Assembly: GCF_003286085.1 (NCBI RefSeq)
Contig: NW_020825380.1
Location: 1 to 64,000, forward strand
Direction: 5' to 3'
Source: Drosophila persimilis
Lineage: Eukaryota; Arthropoda; Insecta; Diptera; Drosophilidae
DNA: 64,000 nt
Below, piece by piece: positions 21,435 through 31,572 of this stretch (positions are counted from its first letter, which is position 1; the number at the start of each line of letters is the position of its first letter). Made by a program: the position numbers and the translations under genes. The notes under the pieces are model-generated. The model had not been told where the DNA came from. It saw nothing but the letters and a program-made list of their open reading frames with translations, and did not search any database.

Positions 21435-21772
21435 ATGACAGTGTCACCTTGGATTGGGGTTATTTCACTGAGAGTTTTCTTCTCTCCGCCCGACTACAAT
21501 TCGCCAGCATCCTGGCAGAGACATGACCGTGCCAGGACCTGTTTCCAGCCGCCCTCACGGGGAGAGTATAGTCGCACTTCCGCCGGTGTGTACAGTTACG
21601 GCGGGTGCCGGTTCGCTCGTGCCCACCTGTATCCTATGACGCGGAGCACAGTCGCCTTGGATCCAGGGCAAGCCATGAACCCGAGGCACCCGTGCCCCTT
21701 TCCAAGTCTACAGTTGTGACGAGCCGACCCGACATCCGTTTATCCCCCTATAGCACCCGACGGCTGACGGCC
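21435..21772 (-). promoter_or_regulatory. LOA LINE 5' UTR with presumed internal promoter
   Basis: About 340 bp upstream of ORF1, starting GGGCCGTCAGCCGTCGGGTG at the target duplication. LINEs of this kind carry an internal promoter here. I see no unmistakable Inr/DPE pair, so the promoter role is family knowledge only. Confidence 0.5.
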
Positions 21773-21785
21773 CAATTCAACTTTA
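21773..21785 (+). repeat. Right 13-bp target-site duplication of LOA LINE
   Basis: CAATTCAACTTTA, identical to 16160-16172. The unit-3 leader continues directly after it (AACGACACTC). Confidence 0.93.
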
Positions 21786-23182
21786 AACGACACTCAAACA
21801 CACTGGTACATTTGATGGCACAATAATTTACAAACATATAAACTGCAGCAACGAAACACTTGTAACCTCGACTAGGCCCGCAGTCAGCAGGGTGGGAAAG
21901 GGAAAAAGAGAAAAAGAGAGAGACAAAATATTCGGCACTTTGACGGAGAGACTAAACCTCGAACACGACTCGACTCCACAACGTTCACGACACAACTTTT
22001 CTTTTGGATAGAGATCCAGACTCGAGACCATCGATCGGGGCAAAAGGCTCCAAAAGTACGAATTGACAAGAGGGTGTCAAGTGTGTGTGTGGTGTGAGTC
22101 AAGAAAGTAAAGTGGGGCCACGCTCAAAAGTATGCTGTCTCTTCTTTGTAATTCTCCCTAACTTAAAATTTGATTTGCAATCCCCTGTGAGTTTGTCAAC
22201 TTGATGTTTTGTTGGCTGTAATGCGGTATGTGGTCTTCAGTCCCCTCTACTAGACAGGCAGACGACTAGGAATGTAACATGTACATGTGGGCGGGCAGTT
22301 TATAGGGGGCGTAGTTGATTTATGCGAAGACTAGCATTTTTGGCTCAATTTAGGCCGTAGTGGTGGGGTGTGGCGGCAACTGATGCTGATTTGAAAATCG
22401 ATTACGAAACCGATAATCAATTGTCAGCACCGTTGCCGCCGAAGATTTATCACAGATTGTAATAATTTTGTAGTGCGGTGAGAAGGGGGAAGAAGGGGTG
22501 AGGAATAGATAAAGAGAAAAGGTAAACAATGCAGGTGCTTTGCGTGGAAAATAAGAGGAAAGACACTAAATAAAAAAGAGACAAGCACTTGCAGAAATAA
22601 CAATACAGATAAGTTGTAGACTGGAGTGGAGACGACGGAAAAACAGGTAATAAAAGAGATACTACACTGGAACAAAGACGAGACAAAACAGGTACAATTG
22701 ATTTACGTTTACAATATTACAATAAACATAACAATTTAAAATAATGTCTATATCTTTTTCTATAATTACAGGGAAGACAAGAAGCATCGGCCGGCATAGC
22801 AAAACACAATGCTTGTAAAGACATTGCGTTGCATACCGGCCGACCCCGTCGTCCCCCCTGGTCGTCGAAATTGGCGTCATAAGAAGTCGTCAGACTGTGG
22901 CTGCCCTCTTGGAGAACCAGTGGCACTGGTCCGGCCACCAGCTGGGAGCCAGGAGTAGACGGCACACATATTACTGTGGCGACACAGGTCCGGCCGCCAA
23001 AGTGAAATGGATGTGAGTGTGTGTGTGCGTCGGCAATTGTGGCCCTAATGTAGGGCGAGTGGCACTGGTCCGGCCACCAGCAGTGGGCAATGGCGGTCGA
23101 TGACACGCCTACTCGAACGGCACATGTCCGGCCGCCCAAGTGTAATGGATGTGTGTGTGTGTGTGTGTCTGAATGGCTGGCG
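21786..23182 (+). other. Unit-3 leader, right piece
   Basis: Continuation of the CR1-unit leader after the LOA element. It differs from units 1 and 2 by small deletions: near 22252, where 'cccttgccgcctgcggagg' is reduced, and near 22893, where about 30 bp are lost. Substitutions are also present, so unit 3 is more diverged than 1 and 2 are from each other. Confidence 0.45.
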
Positions 23183-23218
23183 GTAAGTATTTTGAGAGCC
23201 CTTTAATTCCTTTTCCAG
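23183..23218 (+). other. Shortened intron-like segment (unit 3)
   Basis: GTAAGT and TTTTCCAG are kept, but an internal deletion leaves 36 nt, below the usual functional intron size in flies. Confidence 0.35.
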
Positions 23219-24668
23219 GACCATAGGTACGACTTTTTCAATGGGCTAACGGATATTTCCCTTGTCCAAATTAATGCCGTTAAAAACATTAGGGACAGAC
23301 TTCTTGACCTCGTTTTTGTTAACGATGGTTCTCTTGCTACGGTATCTAGAGCAAGCCCAATATCTCTCCCTGAAGATCCTTACCATCCAACTTTGTTGAT
23401 ATCACTGGAGTTTACACAATCTGGAGGTGCTGACAGTTCCATCGCTCCTTGTCACATAAAGTGTTTTCGCAAAACAAACTTTATCGATTTAGATCTACAT
23501 CTCTCGCGTGTTGATTGGTCGTTTCTTTATTCATTACCGAACATAGATGCAACTGTTAACTCGTTTTATAGTTCTATTTACTCCGCCCTAAATACGTTTG
23601 TTCCAGATATCACTGTACCTGTATCGTCCAAGCCTCCCTGGTTCTCCAAGTATTTGTCATACTTAAAAAATAATAAATCCCGGCTCTATAAAAAGTACCA
23701 GAAGTCGGGCTCCACGTTGGCCTTAGCTGTATACTCCTCCGCTCGCTCTCTATTCCTTGCCGTCAATAGTCAGTGTTATAATCATTACCTTTCACAATGC
23801 AGTAGAAACTTTCGTAGTGATCCTAAAAAATTCTATTCGTTCGTTAACTCTAAGCGCAAGTCAAACGGTTTTCCTCCGTCCCTTCATTACCAGAACAAAA
23901 CAGAAGCTTCTGCTGTTGGTATTGCAAATTTATTCGCTAACTTTTTCCAAACAACGTACTTGTCTCATATTTACAACGCATCCACTCCGTATCCGTACCA
24001 GCTACCTCAAGCTAACTGCCCTTTTTCGAGGAAAGCGTTGTTCTGGAAGGTTTGTCATCTATGGACATGTCGTTTTCTGCGGGTCCAGATAAGGTACCAA
24101 GTTGCATCTTAAAACACTGTGCCCAGTCCCTTTGCAAACCCTTGACCTTTCTCTTCAACCTCTCCTTGGAACAGTCTTGTCTCCCAGTAATTTGGAATGA
24201 GTCCTATATCATTCCGCTTTACAAAAAAGGTTCAAGATCAAACATTGAAAACTATCGCGGTATCGCAAAGCTTTCCGCCATCCCGAAGCTTCTTGAGTTC
24301 CTGGTCACCCGGCAACTTCAACATCTTTGTTGCAGCTTGATATCTCCGTCGCAACACGGTTTTTTCAGACATCGTTCAACATCGACTAACCTTCTTGAGT
24401 TTTCTAACCTAATCCACCGTGGTTTTCAAATTGGTTTGCAGACGGATGTAGTTTTTACTGACTTCAGCAAGGCATTCGATTCTGTGAACCATGCTCTGCT
24501 TATTCACAAGCTCTCTTTATTAGGGTTCCCAACGAATCTTCTAGATTGGATTTTGTCCTATCTCTCTAACCGTACTAAACGTGTTTTGTTTTCTAACGTG
24601 TTGTCAAATACTGTAAATGTTACTTCAGGTGTGCCACAGGGAAGTCATCTGGGCCCGCTTCTGTTCAT
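23219..24668 (+). pseudogene. CR1/Jockey-like LINE ORF2, EN C-terminus and RT 5' part, unit 3
   Basis: Third copy of the EN/RT fragment. It has the 10-bp deletion of unit 2 (frame shift near 24016, first frame ending at 24112) and the intact second frame (24052-24693) to the HINE junction. It differs from unit 2 by scattered substitutions (for example Lys for Gln in the SNRT(Q/K)RVLF segment). This copy is the natural partner of the RT 3' half at 44463, because the HINE between them has the correct flank on each side (...CCGCTTCTGTTCATTTT and TTATTTGTGAATGACC). Confidence 0.8.
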
Positions 24669-25625
24669 TTTTTATACCCGATACTCAAAATGAGTATTGG
24701 GGTATATTAGATTTGTGGTAAAAGTGGATGTGTGTAACGTCCAGAAGGAATCGTTTCCGACCCTATAAAGTATATATATTCTTGATCAGCATCAATAGCC
24801 GAGTCGATTGAGCCATGTCTGTCTGTCCGTCTGTCCGTCTGTCCATCCGTCCGTCTGTCCGTCCCCTTCAGCGCCTAATGCTCAAAGACTATAAGAGCTA
24901 GAGCAACGATGTTTTGGATCCAGACTTCTGTGATATGTCACTGCTCCAAAAATATTTCAAAACTTTGCCCCGCCCACTTCCGCCCCCACAAAGGGCGAAA
25001 ATCTGTGGCATCCACAATTTCGACGATACGAGAAAACTAAAAACGCAGAATCGTAGAAGATGACTATATCTTCTAGAGTGCAAAATCTGAACCAGATCGT
25101 ATAATTATTACAGCCACGAAAACAATTTCACTCTTTCTCGCTCTGTCTCACTCTAACACACAGGTTTCATGGTCGGTTTTGCCAATTGCAAAATATGAGT
25201 TCAAGGATCTCAGAACCTATAAAAGCCAGAGCAACCAAATTTGGTATCCACACTCCTGTGATATCGGACCTTGACCGTTTCATGTCCAAATTTCGCCACA
25301 CCCCCTTCCGCCCCCGCAAAGGACGAAAATCTGAGGCAACCACAAATCTCAGAGACTATTAAGGCTAGAGTAACCAAATTTGGTACACACACTCCTTTAA
25401 GATGTCACTATAAAACGTATATCTCAGAATTTCGCCCCACCCCCATCCGCCCCCACAAAGGACGAAAATCTGTTGCATCCACAATATTGCAGATTTGAGA
25501 AAACTAAAAACGCAGAATCATAGAGAATGACCATATCTATCAGATTGCTGAGTCTGGATCAGATCAGATAATTTTTATAGCCAAAAGGAACAAATCAATT
25601 TGTTCGCAGCGCCCGAAGTCACGCT
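24669..25625 (+). mobile_element. HINE copy G, left part (split by LTR composite)
   Basis: 5' terminus through the 3' third of a HINE, ending '...cgaagtcacgct' at the LTR boundary; the remainder is at 44312-44462. Monomer 3 is intact here (near 25360-25490), unlike in copies C and D, so G is not simply their parent. A ~15-bp gap is visible near 25602 ('ttgttcgcagc' for 'ttgcattggctacgcagc'). Confidence 0.87.
25622..25625 (+). repeat. Left 4-bp target-site duplication CGCT
   Basis: CGCT immediately left of TGTAACG, matched by CGCT at 44312-44315. Four bases is the usual duplication length for gypsy-superfamily integrase. Confidence 0.85.
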
Positions 25626-28129
25626 TGTAACGTGTAACGCTCGTCTACGCTAGACGGACAGGAGGGGCGATCTGCAAAGGCGGGGCACGCTTTAAATGTT
25701 CCGGCTCTAGCTCGTCGGCTTTGGGGTGGTGGTTCTTGCGCGTACAGATCGTCTCCATTTAGCAACACTATCACGCGATAATTTTAACGATTTATTTTCC
25801 TAAGAATTGAGCGTGCTGCGACTATACGGTGCTAGAACTACCGGTAGAACGACAAAAAGATAAAAGAAACACTCTGTAAAGAATAGGGGAGAGTGCAGAA
25901 GAGAAGGGAGGAGAAGATGAGGGAGAGAGAGAGAGAGAGAAAGTAGAAAGAGAGTGAAGAGTGAGGGAAAGAGGAGGAGATATCGGTTGCTATCCCACGG
26001 ATGTCAGTGTGGTAGCTTATTTTTGCCCACCCAACCTATGACCATCTTCCTCAAAACCGGAAGGTTCAGATGGCCCCTTTAGCTAGATCGCGGTTACACG
26101 CACGCCGGCACAGAGTTCATCCTTTTGTATCTTTATCTAAATTCCATTATATATTTGTTCGAAAAAACGGTTAAAACTAATATATTCAGCGATGGCATAT
26201 TTTTCTAGTACTAGAGATCTACAGCGAGTATATGCATATGAGAGATTCAGAGGCGTATATAAAGTGATATGAGGTGAAGTTAATAATTAAGGTGTATCTT
26301 AAGGTTAGCAGGTTATTCCTGGCACAAATTCATTTAAATTTTCTTTTAATTCGGTTGCTTGTATACAACTGGCAATATAGGATATAGTGAGGAAAGTGTA
26401 AGATTGTTGCTATTCATTAGCGATTTTATCGTAAATTCGTTTCTTATTTTCTTTTCGAGAGCTTAGGATTGGGCGCGCCCACTAGAACCAAACGAAAGTC
26501 GCAGGATTTTACTCACGCAGTTAGGTTTCTCCATCGGCGAAAGATCGATCTTCCGGCGACTGCTGAAATAGAACGTTATCCTTTTTCTTTCGTTTACATT
26601 AGTGCTTTCGAGACCTTTGATTTCCCTCAGGCGGGGTTAGTTCTAAATCCAATAAATTTCTGTTTTGTTTCGGGTGCTTTTTAGATTACTTACAATTTCC
26701 TCTAAATTCTTTCCAATATTTCATATAAATTCTTAATTCGAACGGGTACAACTAGTATTTAAAGCTAAATCTTAGGAACTTCATTTGTTTGTTCAAAGGA
26801 ACGATTCTAGAGTCTTATTCATGGGTTCGAGTCTCTGTCGGATTCGACGGAATGGCCTAACTAATATTTAAGCTAAATTTTAGGAACTTCATTTGTTTGC
26901 TCAAAGGAGCGATTCTATAGTCTTGTTCATTGGTTCGAGTCTCTGGCGGATTCGACCGGATGGCCTGCAGCTCAATTACTTTTCTAACTGGGTTTGGCGA
27001 ATCGCATCGGACTGCCTGCCCAGGAGAGGATAGGCGGAACTGAAATCAGGTGTCCGAAGAGCGTATTTATTAATTTTAATTCTGCTGGGCTGCTCTCGGG
27101 CCGTAACTTTCTTTAACACCGGCTTTACTGCGCCATTTTTGAAACACGGACCGAGATCTGGATTCTACATCGACGAAACTCTATTAATACAGGGGTCTGT
27201 TGAAGCGGGAACGGTAGATTGTATTTTCTTTGAAAGTCTCTAGAACATTAACCGTTGCAGGGCTCGAATGCGCCTGGTTTTGCCAGCACAAACTCCTCGC
27301 CGGGCGACATGGGCGCCGGTTGGGGACGGGGAGCGGCCGACGGAACGAGACTATCCGCCCACGAGCAGTGGACGCGGTCTCGGTTACGGATCGCTTGTTG
27401 ATGCGGCACGTGGAATCTACGGAGCCTCTCGGCGGATCCGGGAAAACGATGAACCAGTATGCTGACGCCTGCGATTTCCAGGCGGGTCGAAGTACTCCAC
27501 TTTGCTGGTCACTTTTTGGTGCCGCAAACGTGGGGTGCCTTACGGCGCCTTAGCACGGGTCGCGCTAGGCTGGGGCGCGTAAGGCGGCGTCTTCCCGAGG
27601 AGCTGGTCCACAATTTCCGCAGGAAATCTTTTGCTGCGGAAAATACGAGTTACCTCTATTAGATATTCGCCCGGAGAACGGGGATCGACATTTATCTTAC
27701 CGCAGTGGCAGCGGTATCCGTGGATGTACACAGATTAATCCAGCCTCTGGCGGTTCTCTGGGTTAGAACGCCCACAGAAGAGGTTGCTCCCGCAGAAAAC
27801 GGCTACACTTATAAACCTTCCGGCACTGTACACACTTTCGACTTTATTTAGTGGAATTAGGCGCGGATGGCAAACTTTTCACTGATTGGGAAAAACACGA
27901 CTCGTCGGCTTGATTATCACACAGGAAAAGATCGAAGCCGGAAACCTGCTCTGGCCACTTGACATTTGCATGCACTTTTGCATGGGGAGGTTACGCCCTC
28001 TAGGTTGTCAAATTGGAGCAACCCTGACCTCGGCTGATTTCGATCATTGTCAATCTTGCGGTCAGCTGCCCAGGCAGCTGATCGGCAGGCACCTCCCAAC
28101 ACTTACAAAGTCGATTCATGCCCCCTACA
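25626..28129 (-). repeat. LTR1 (outer 3' LTR), 2504 bp
   Basis: Plus-strand ends TGTAACGTG and CCCCCTACA. It contains a GA-rich tract at about 25911-25975, a degenerate ~108-bp tandem duplication at about 26744-26959 and a GC-rich half (27270-27600). The small ORFs across it are identical in all three LTRs but show no domain and look like non-coding DNA. It differs from LTR2 and LTR3 at a few bases (for example tagtactag near 26208 and cacagg near 27920). Confidence 0.88.
25911..25975 (+). repeat. GA-rich (GAGA)n tract in LTR
   Basis: Purine tract with a (GA)8-like core at about 25921-25940, present in all three LTRs (near 34060-34120 and 42098-42158). Such tracts can bind GAGA factor or CLAMP in flies; whether they act here is unknown. 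Confidence 0.7.
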
Positions 28130-28160
28130 AAGCCCCCCCACCAGATCAGACTAGGGGTGG
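28130..28160 (-). promoter_or_regulatory. Polypurine tract next to the 3' LTR of internal copy 1
   Basis: On the element strand GGTGGGGGGGCTT immediately precedes the LTR start TGTAGGGGG. This is the expected plus-strand primer position. The same tract precedes LTR2 at 36167. Confidence 0.7.
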
Positions 28161-28197
28161 TTACATCTCCTAGACTGATACCGCATGAAGCGACTTC

Positions 28198-31100
28198 TCA
28201 TTGTCGTATGTCCTTTGCGTGGTAGTTACCCAGCAGGCGTCCTTGCAGATCTTCCAATTCGTAGTAGGAATTACCTATCTTCCTAAGGACACGGGCTTTC
28301 ACAAAGGCAGGCCCAAACTTGGCGTTGTAGCCGGACTGAAAACAACTTTGTTTAAAATTTCTTCTAAACACTTCTTGACCTACTGCGAACGTTACTTCGC
28401 TGGACCGTAAATTGTAACGCTGCTCGTTCAGCTTGTGATTTCGTTGAATTTGCTTTCCAGCGCTCTGGCGTACTATTTCAAAGGAATCTTGCTTATCGAA
28501 CAACATCGATCGATCCTCTAGCATGTTCAATTTTCTTAATAACGAATATGTCGAACCACTCGTAATCATGTGTTGACCGAAAGCTAAATAATACGGAGTC
28601 GTTCCTACGCTGGCATGTCTCGCCGATCTTAACGCACACGCTATTCTGTTTAAGCACTCGTCCCAGTCTTTCTGGTCGGGTCGTATGTAAGCCCGGATAC
28701 CAGCAATCACGGAACGGTTTACCCGTTCGGAGGCGTTCGCCTGAGGTGAATGGACTGCCGTCAGGGTGTGCGTTACTTTGAACTGAGTCAAGAGTTTTCG
28801 GAACGTTTCAGATCGAAACTGCGATCCATTATCGGACACGATAGTTTCGGGTACACCAAATGTCATGAACAACTCTTCATCGAGGTACTTGACCACCACA
28901 TCTGCGCTAATTTTCTTCACCGGTTTCAGAAATACGTATTTTGAGAAATGATCGAGCACAATAAAAATGCCAATATTCCCGCTTCTGGACCGGGGATAGG
29001 GCCCCAAAAAATCAACGAATAGCCTTTGGAAAAACCGGTGGGTTTCTGGTGCTTTCCCCAACGGAGGTCGGAGAATGCGATTCGGAGCCTTAGTCATTTT
29101 GCACACGTCACAGGAGTTGATATACGCCTTGACATCCGAAACCAAACCTGGCCAAAAGTAGTGACGCCTTATGCGTTCGATCGTTTTGTGGATTCCTCCA
29201 TGAGCAGCTAGCGATCTATCATGAGCTCGAACTAAGATATCCGGAACCAAACTCTTTGGCACCCAGAGCTTCCAAGCATACTCGTCGTGGATTTGCTCTC
29301 CAGACAGGTGCTCTGCACGACGGAATACGAAGACGCCGTCAGTTTTCAAATCAGGCAGCTTATCCCTATTGGTTTCTACTCGACTAACTAACTCGGTGTA
29401 CTCGGGTGACTTGAATTCTGCCGATTCCAGATCAACCAGCGATCCTTCGGGTGATTCCAAAGCAGCCACTATCTCTTCATTAACCCGCGACAAGGCATCG
29501 GGAACCACGTTCTGAGTACCTTTACGATGCTCAATTTTGAATCGGTATCTTTGCAATCCCAGGGCCCATCGAGCTAGCCGAGAACTGAGGTCGGTATTTG
29601 ACATGAGCCATTTTAAGGACGCGTGATCCGTTATCACGGTGAATTCGTGCCCTTCTACGTACGCTCTGAAATTCTTCAGTGATACTATGGCGGCTAAACA
29701 TTCTTGCTCCGTTACTGTATAATTTCGTTGAGCTTTGTTTAGCTTTTTTGAGACATAAGCGATCGGACATTCGTCCCCTTCTTCAGACAGCTGCACCAGA
29801 ACTCCCCCTACTCCTGTTTTGCTAGCATCACAGTGGATGTAAAACGGTTTCGTGAAATCAGGGCTCCTTAATACCGGGGCTTCGCAAAGGCACCGCTTCA
29901 ATTCATTGAAGGCTTCTATGGCTTCCTTTGGAAACACAAACTTCCTTTTGGTTGTCATGACGTCGGTCAAGGGCGAGGCGAGTGACGCAAAATTTGGTAC
30001 GAACTTGCGATACCACCCACACATTCCTATGAAGCTTCTCAGTCCCCTCAGGTTTTTCGGAACTGGGAACTCGGCAATAGCCTTTATCTTGTCGGGATCG
30101 GTTCGGACTCCTCCGTCTCCTATTATGTGCCCCAAATACTTTACACGGCGCATGCAGAAATGGCTTTTACTGATGTTGATCGTTAATTTCCCACGCCTGA
30201 GTTGCCTAGCCATCTCTAATAGTACTTCTAGATGTCGTTCGAAATTTGAAGAAACTATCAACAGATCATCTAAGTAGATGAACACTTCGTTTCGAAGGTT
30301 ACAAGGAACTATTTTGTCCATTAATCGTGACATGGTACTGGTGGCGTTGCACAGCCCGAAAGGCATCGTCTTGAATTGGTAAAGGGGACGCCCAGGGACT
30401 GTAAAGGCCGTCTTATCCCGGGACTTTACATCCAACGGTACTTGCCAGTACGCATCCTTCAAATCAAGACTGGAGATGAATTCTGCTTTCGGCAAACGGC
30501 TTAGGATCCCGTTAATCTGAGGCAAGGGATAAGCATCCTTTTCCGTGAAACTGTTTACTTTCCGACAATCCAAACAGATGCGGATTTTTCCCGGCTTGGA
30601 GACCAACACTATTGGCGAGGACCAAGCGCTGTCTGACTCCTCTATTACTCCCAATTGGATCATCCGGTCTATTTCCGAGTACATTGCCTTTTCTACCGCT
30701 GGCGAAACAGGGAAATGTCTTTGTTTCACTGGCCTAGCGTTCCCCACGTCGATAACATGTGTTATCAAGTCGGTTTTTCCTAAACCTTCTTGAGCAAATG
30801 AGGGATAACACTTCAGAACATTGGATAACTGATCCTTTTGTTTCGGCGTCAGTACGTGCTGTTCAACCCCGCTTGTCTCTTGGGTCAACATCTCTATTTC
30901 GGACACTCGCAACTGGCTGGGCAACAGGTCATACAGCTCCCAAAAGTCAATTCCTAGGTATAGATCATGTTTGAGCGAAGGAATTAAGTATAAATCAAGA
31001 GTCTTCTTCTCGTCTCCATATTCCACGTCCACTCTCATAATTCCCACTATCTCTTGAGCCTTACCATCCGCCGTTTTGGCTTTATCATTGATACGTTTGT

Positions 31101-31572
31101 ATGGTGCATCGGCAAGAACTAATTCCTTAGCCAACTCGCCTCCAACACAACTGATAGAGGCTCCGGAGTCTAACAAGCCATAGACGGTTCGATTGAACAA
31201 ACGGATTGGTAAGAACGGACGAGGATCTCTCTTTATGTCGGAGAGAGCGCTCAGATACTTAATTCCTGACCGGCATTTCTTTACATTTTGCCAAAACCGA
31301 GTCATTCGCTTCCCTTTACGCGATCTTGTAGCCCCTTTCCCTATATAAAACTCATTTCCGGTATTTGAATCGTCCAATCTGGTTGGGTCTGTGCAATTCA
31401 ACAGTGAGCTGTCGTTGCTTTTTTGTAGGTCTGGGTAAGTCGTGGTCTCTACTGGTAGTGGAAATGCATCTAATCGGTATTGGTGCCTTGATGGCGCAGC
31501 ACACACGAAGTCTTCTGTTTTAACGGCAACTTCGGCGTGCTGAGCTTGGAGTTTTTTGAACATTTCTCGCAA
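28198..31572 (-). CDS. pol: pol polyprotein copy 1: protease - RT - RNase H - integrase
   Basis: About 1124 residues in the -1 frame relative to gag, with no ATG at its start (the first codon shown is TTG), so it is presumably made by -1 frameshifting in the ~100-bp overlap. Domains in order: aspartic protease (LLDSGAS near residue 132), RT with YLDD near 430, RNase H with HCDASK near 580, and integrase with an HHCC zinc segment (HGGIHKTIERIRRHYF ... CDVCK, about 785-820), then VDFLGPY, VSDNGSQF and a downstream Glu. Integrase after RNase H defines the gypsy order. No stops. Copy 2 differs by a handful of residues (for example Lys versus Ile in RRG(K/I)LTINISK). No env follows; the stop is 68 bp from the LTR. 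Confidence 0.93.
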   Translation of the reverse strand: MREMFKKLQAQHAEVAVKTEDFVCAAPSRHQYRLDAFPLPVETTTYPDLQKSNDSSLLNCTDPTRLDDSNTGNEFYIGKGATRSRKGKRMTRFWQNVKKCRSGIKYLSALSDIKRDPRPFLPIRLFNRTVYGLLDSGASISCVGGELAKELVLADAPYKRINDKAKTADGKAQEIVGIMRVDVEYGDEKKTLDLYLIPSLKHDLYLGIDFWELYDLLPSQLRVSEIEMLTQETSGVEQHVLTPKQKDQLSNVLKCYPSFAQEGLGKTDLITHVIDVGNARPVKQRHFPVSPAVEKAMYSEIDRMIQLGVIEESDSAWSSPIVLVSKPGKIRICLDCRKVNSFTEKDAYPLPQINGILSRLPKAEFISSLDLKDAYWQVPLDVKSRDKTAFTVPGRPLYQFKTMPFGLCNATSTMSRLMDKIVPCNLRNEVFIYLDDLLIVSSNFERHLEVLLEMARQLRRGKLTINISKSHFCMRRVKYLGHIIGDGGVRTDPDKIKAIAEFPVPKNLRGLRSFIGMCGWYRKFVPNFASLASPLTDVMTTKRKFVFPKEAIEAFNELKRCLCEAPVLRSPDFTKPFYIHCDASKTGVGGVLVQLSEEGDECPIAYVSKKLNKAQRNYTVTEQECLAAIVSLKNFRAYVEGHEFTVITDHASLKWLMSNTDLSSRLARWALGLQRYRFKIEHRKGTQNVVPDALSRVNEEIVAALESPEGSLVDLESAEFKSPEYTELVSRVETNRDKLPDLKTDGVFVFRRAEHLSGEQIHDEYAWKLWVPKSLVPDILVRAHDRSLAAHGGIHKTIERIRRHYFWPGLVSDVKAYINSCDVCKMTKAPNRILRPPLGKAPETHRFFQRLFVDFLGPYPRSRSGNIGIFIVLDHFSKYVFLKPVKKISADVVVKYLDEELFMTFGVPETIVSDNGSQFRSETFRKLLTQFKVTHTLTAVHSPQANASERVNRSVIAGIRAYIRPDQKDWDECLNRIACALRSARHASVGTTPYYLAFGQHMITSGSTYSLLRKLNMLEDRSMLFDKQDSFEIVRQSAGKQIQRNHKLNEQRYNLRSSEVTFAVGQEVFRRNFKQSCFQSGYNAKFGPAFVKARVLRKIGNSYYELEDLQGRLLGNYHAKDIRQ

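Larger units (their letters stand above)
16173..21772 (-). mobile_element. Complete LOA-clade LINE (bilbo/TRIM/Baggins-like), 5.6 kb
   Basis: A full LINE in minus orientation: 5' UTR (21772 to about 21435), ORF1 with a DUF4780-like region, overlapping ORF2 (EN-RT-RNase H), a 146-bp 3' UTR, and a 3' end of AACCTAACC-type repeats instead of poly(A). It is bounded by perfect 13-bp target duplications, and both long ORFs are open. An RNase H domain after RT plus this ORF1 type points to the LOA clade rather than Jockey or CR1. It is the best candidate in the window for a recently mobile non-LTR element. The clade call is from motifs, and the species-level family name is not determined. Confidence 0.9.

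Noticed and set aside
25271-25498. 75-codon ORF (MTVSCPNFATPPSAPAKDENL...) in HINEs
   Set aside because: It spans monomers 2 and 3 of HINEs, is broken in copies B, C, D and E, and is explained by DNA repetition.
27230-27553. 107-codon ORF in the LTR (also at 35267 and 43412)
   Set aside because: Lies inside a GC-rich LTR segment with overlapping ORFs in several frames and no recognisable domain. Kept as non-coding LTR.
25626-28129. Whether the 2.5-kb repeat might be a segmental duplication rather than an LTR
   Set aside because: TG...CA ends, a 4-bp duplication at the outer edges, polypurine tract and primer-site candidate inside, and gag-pol between copies all fit an LTR.
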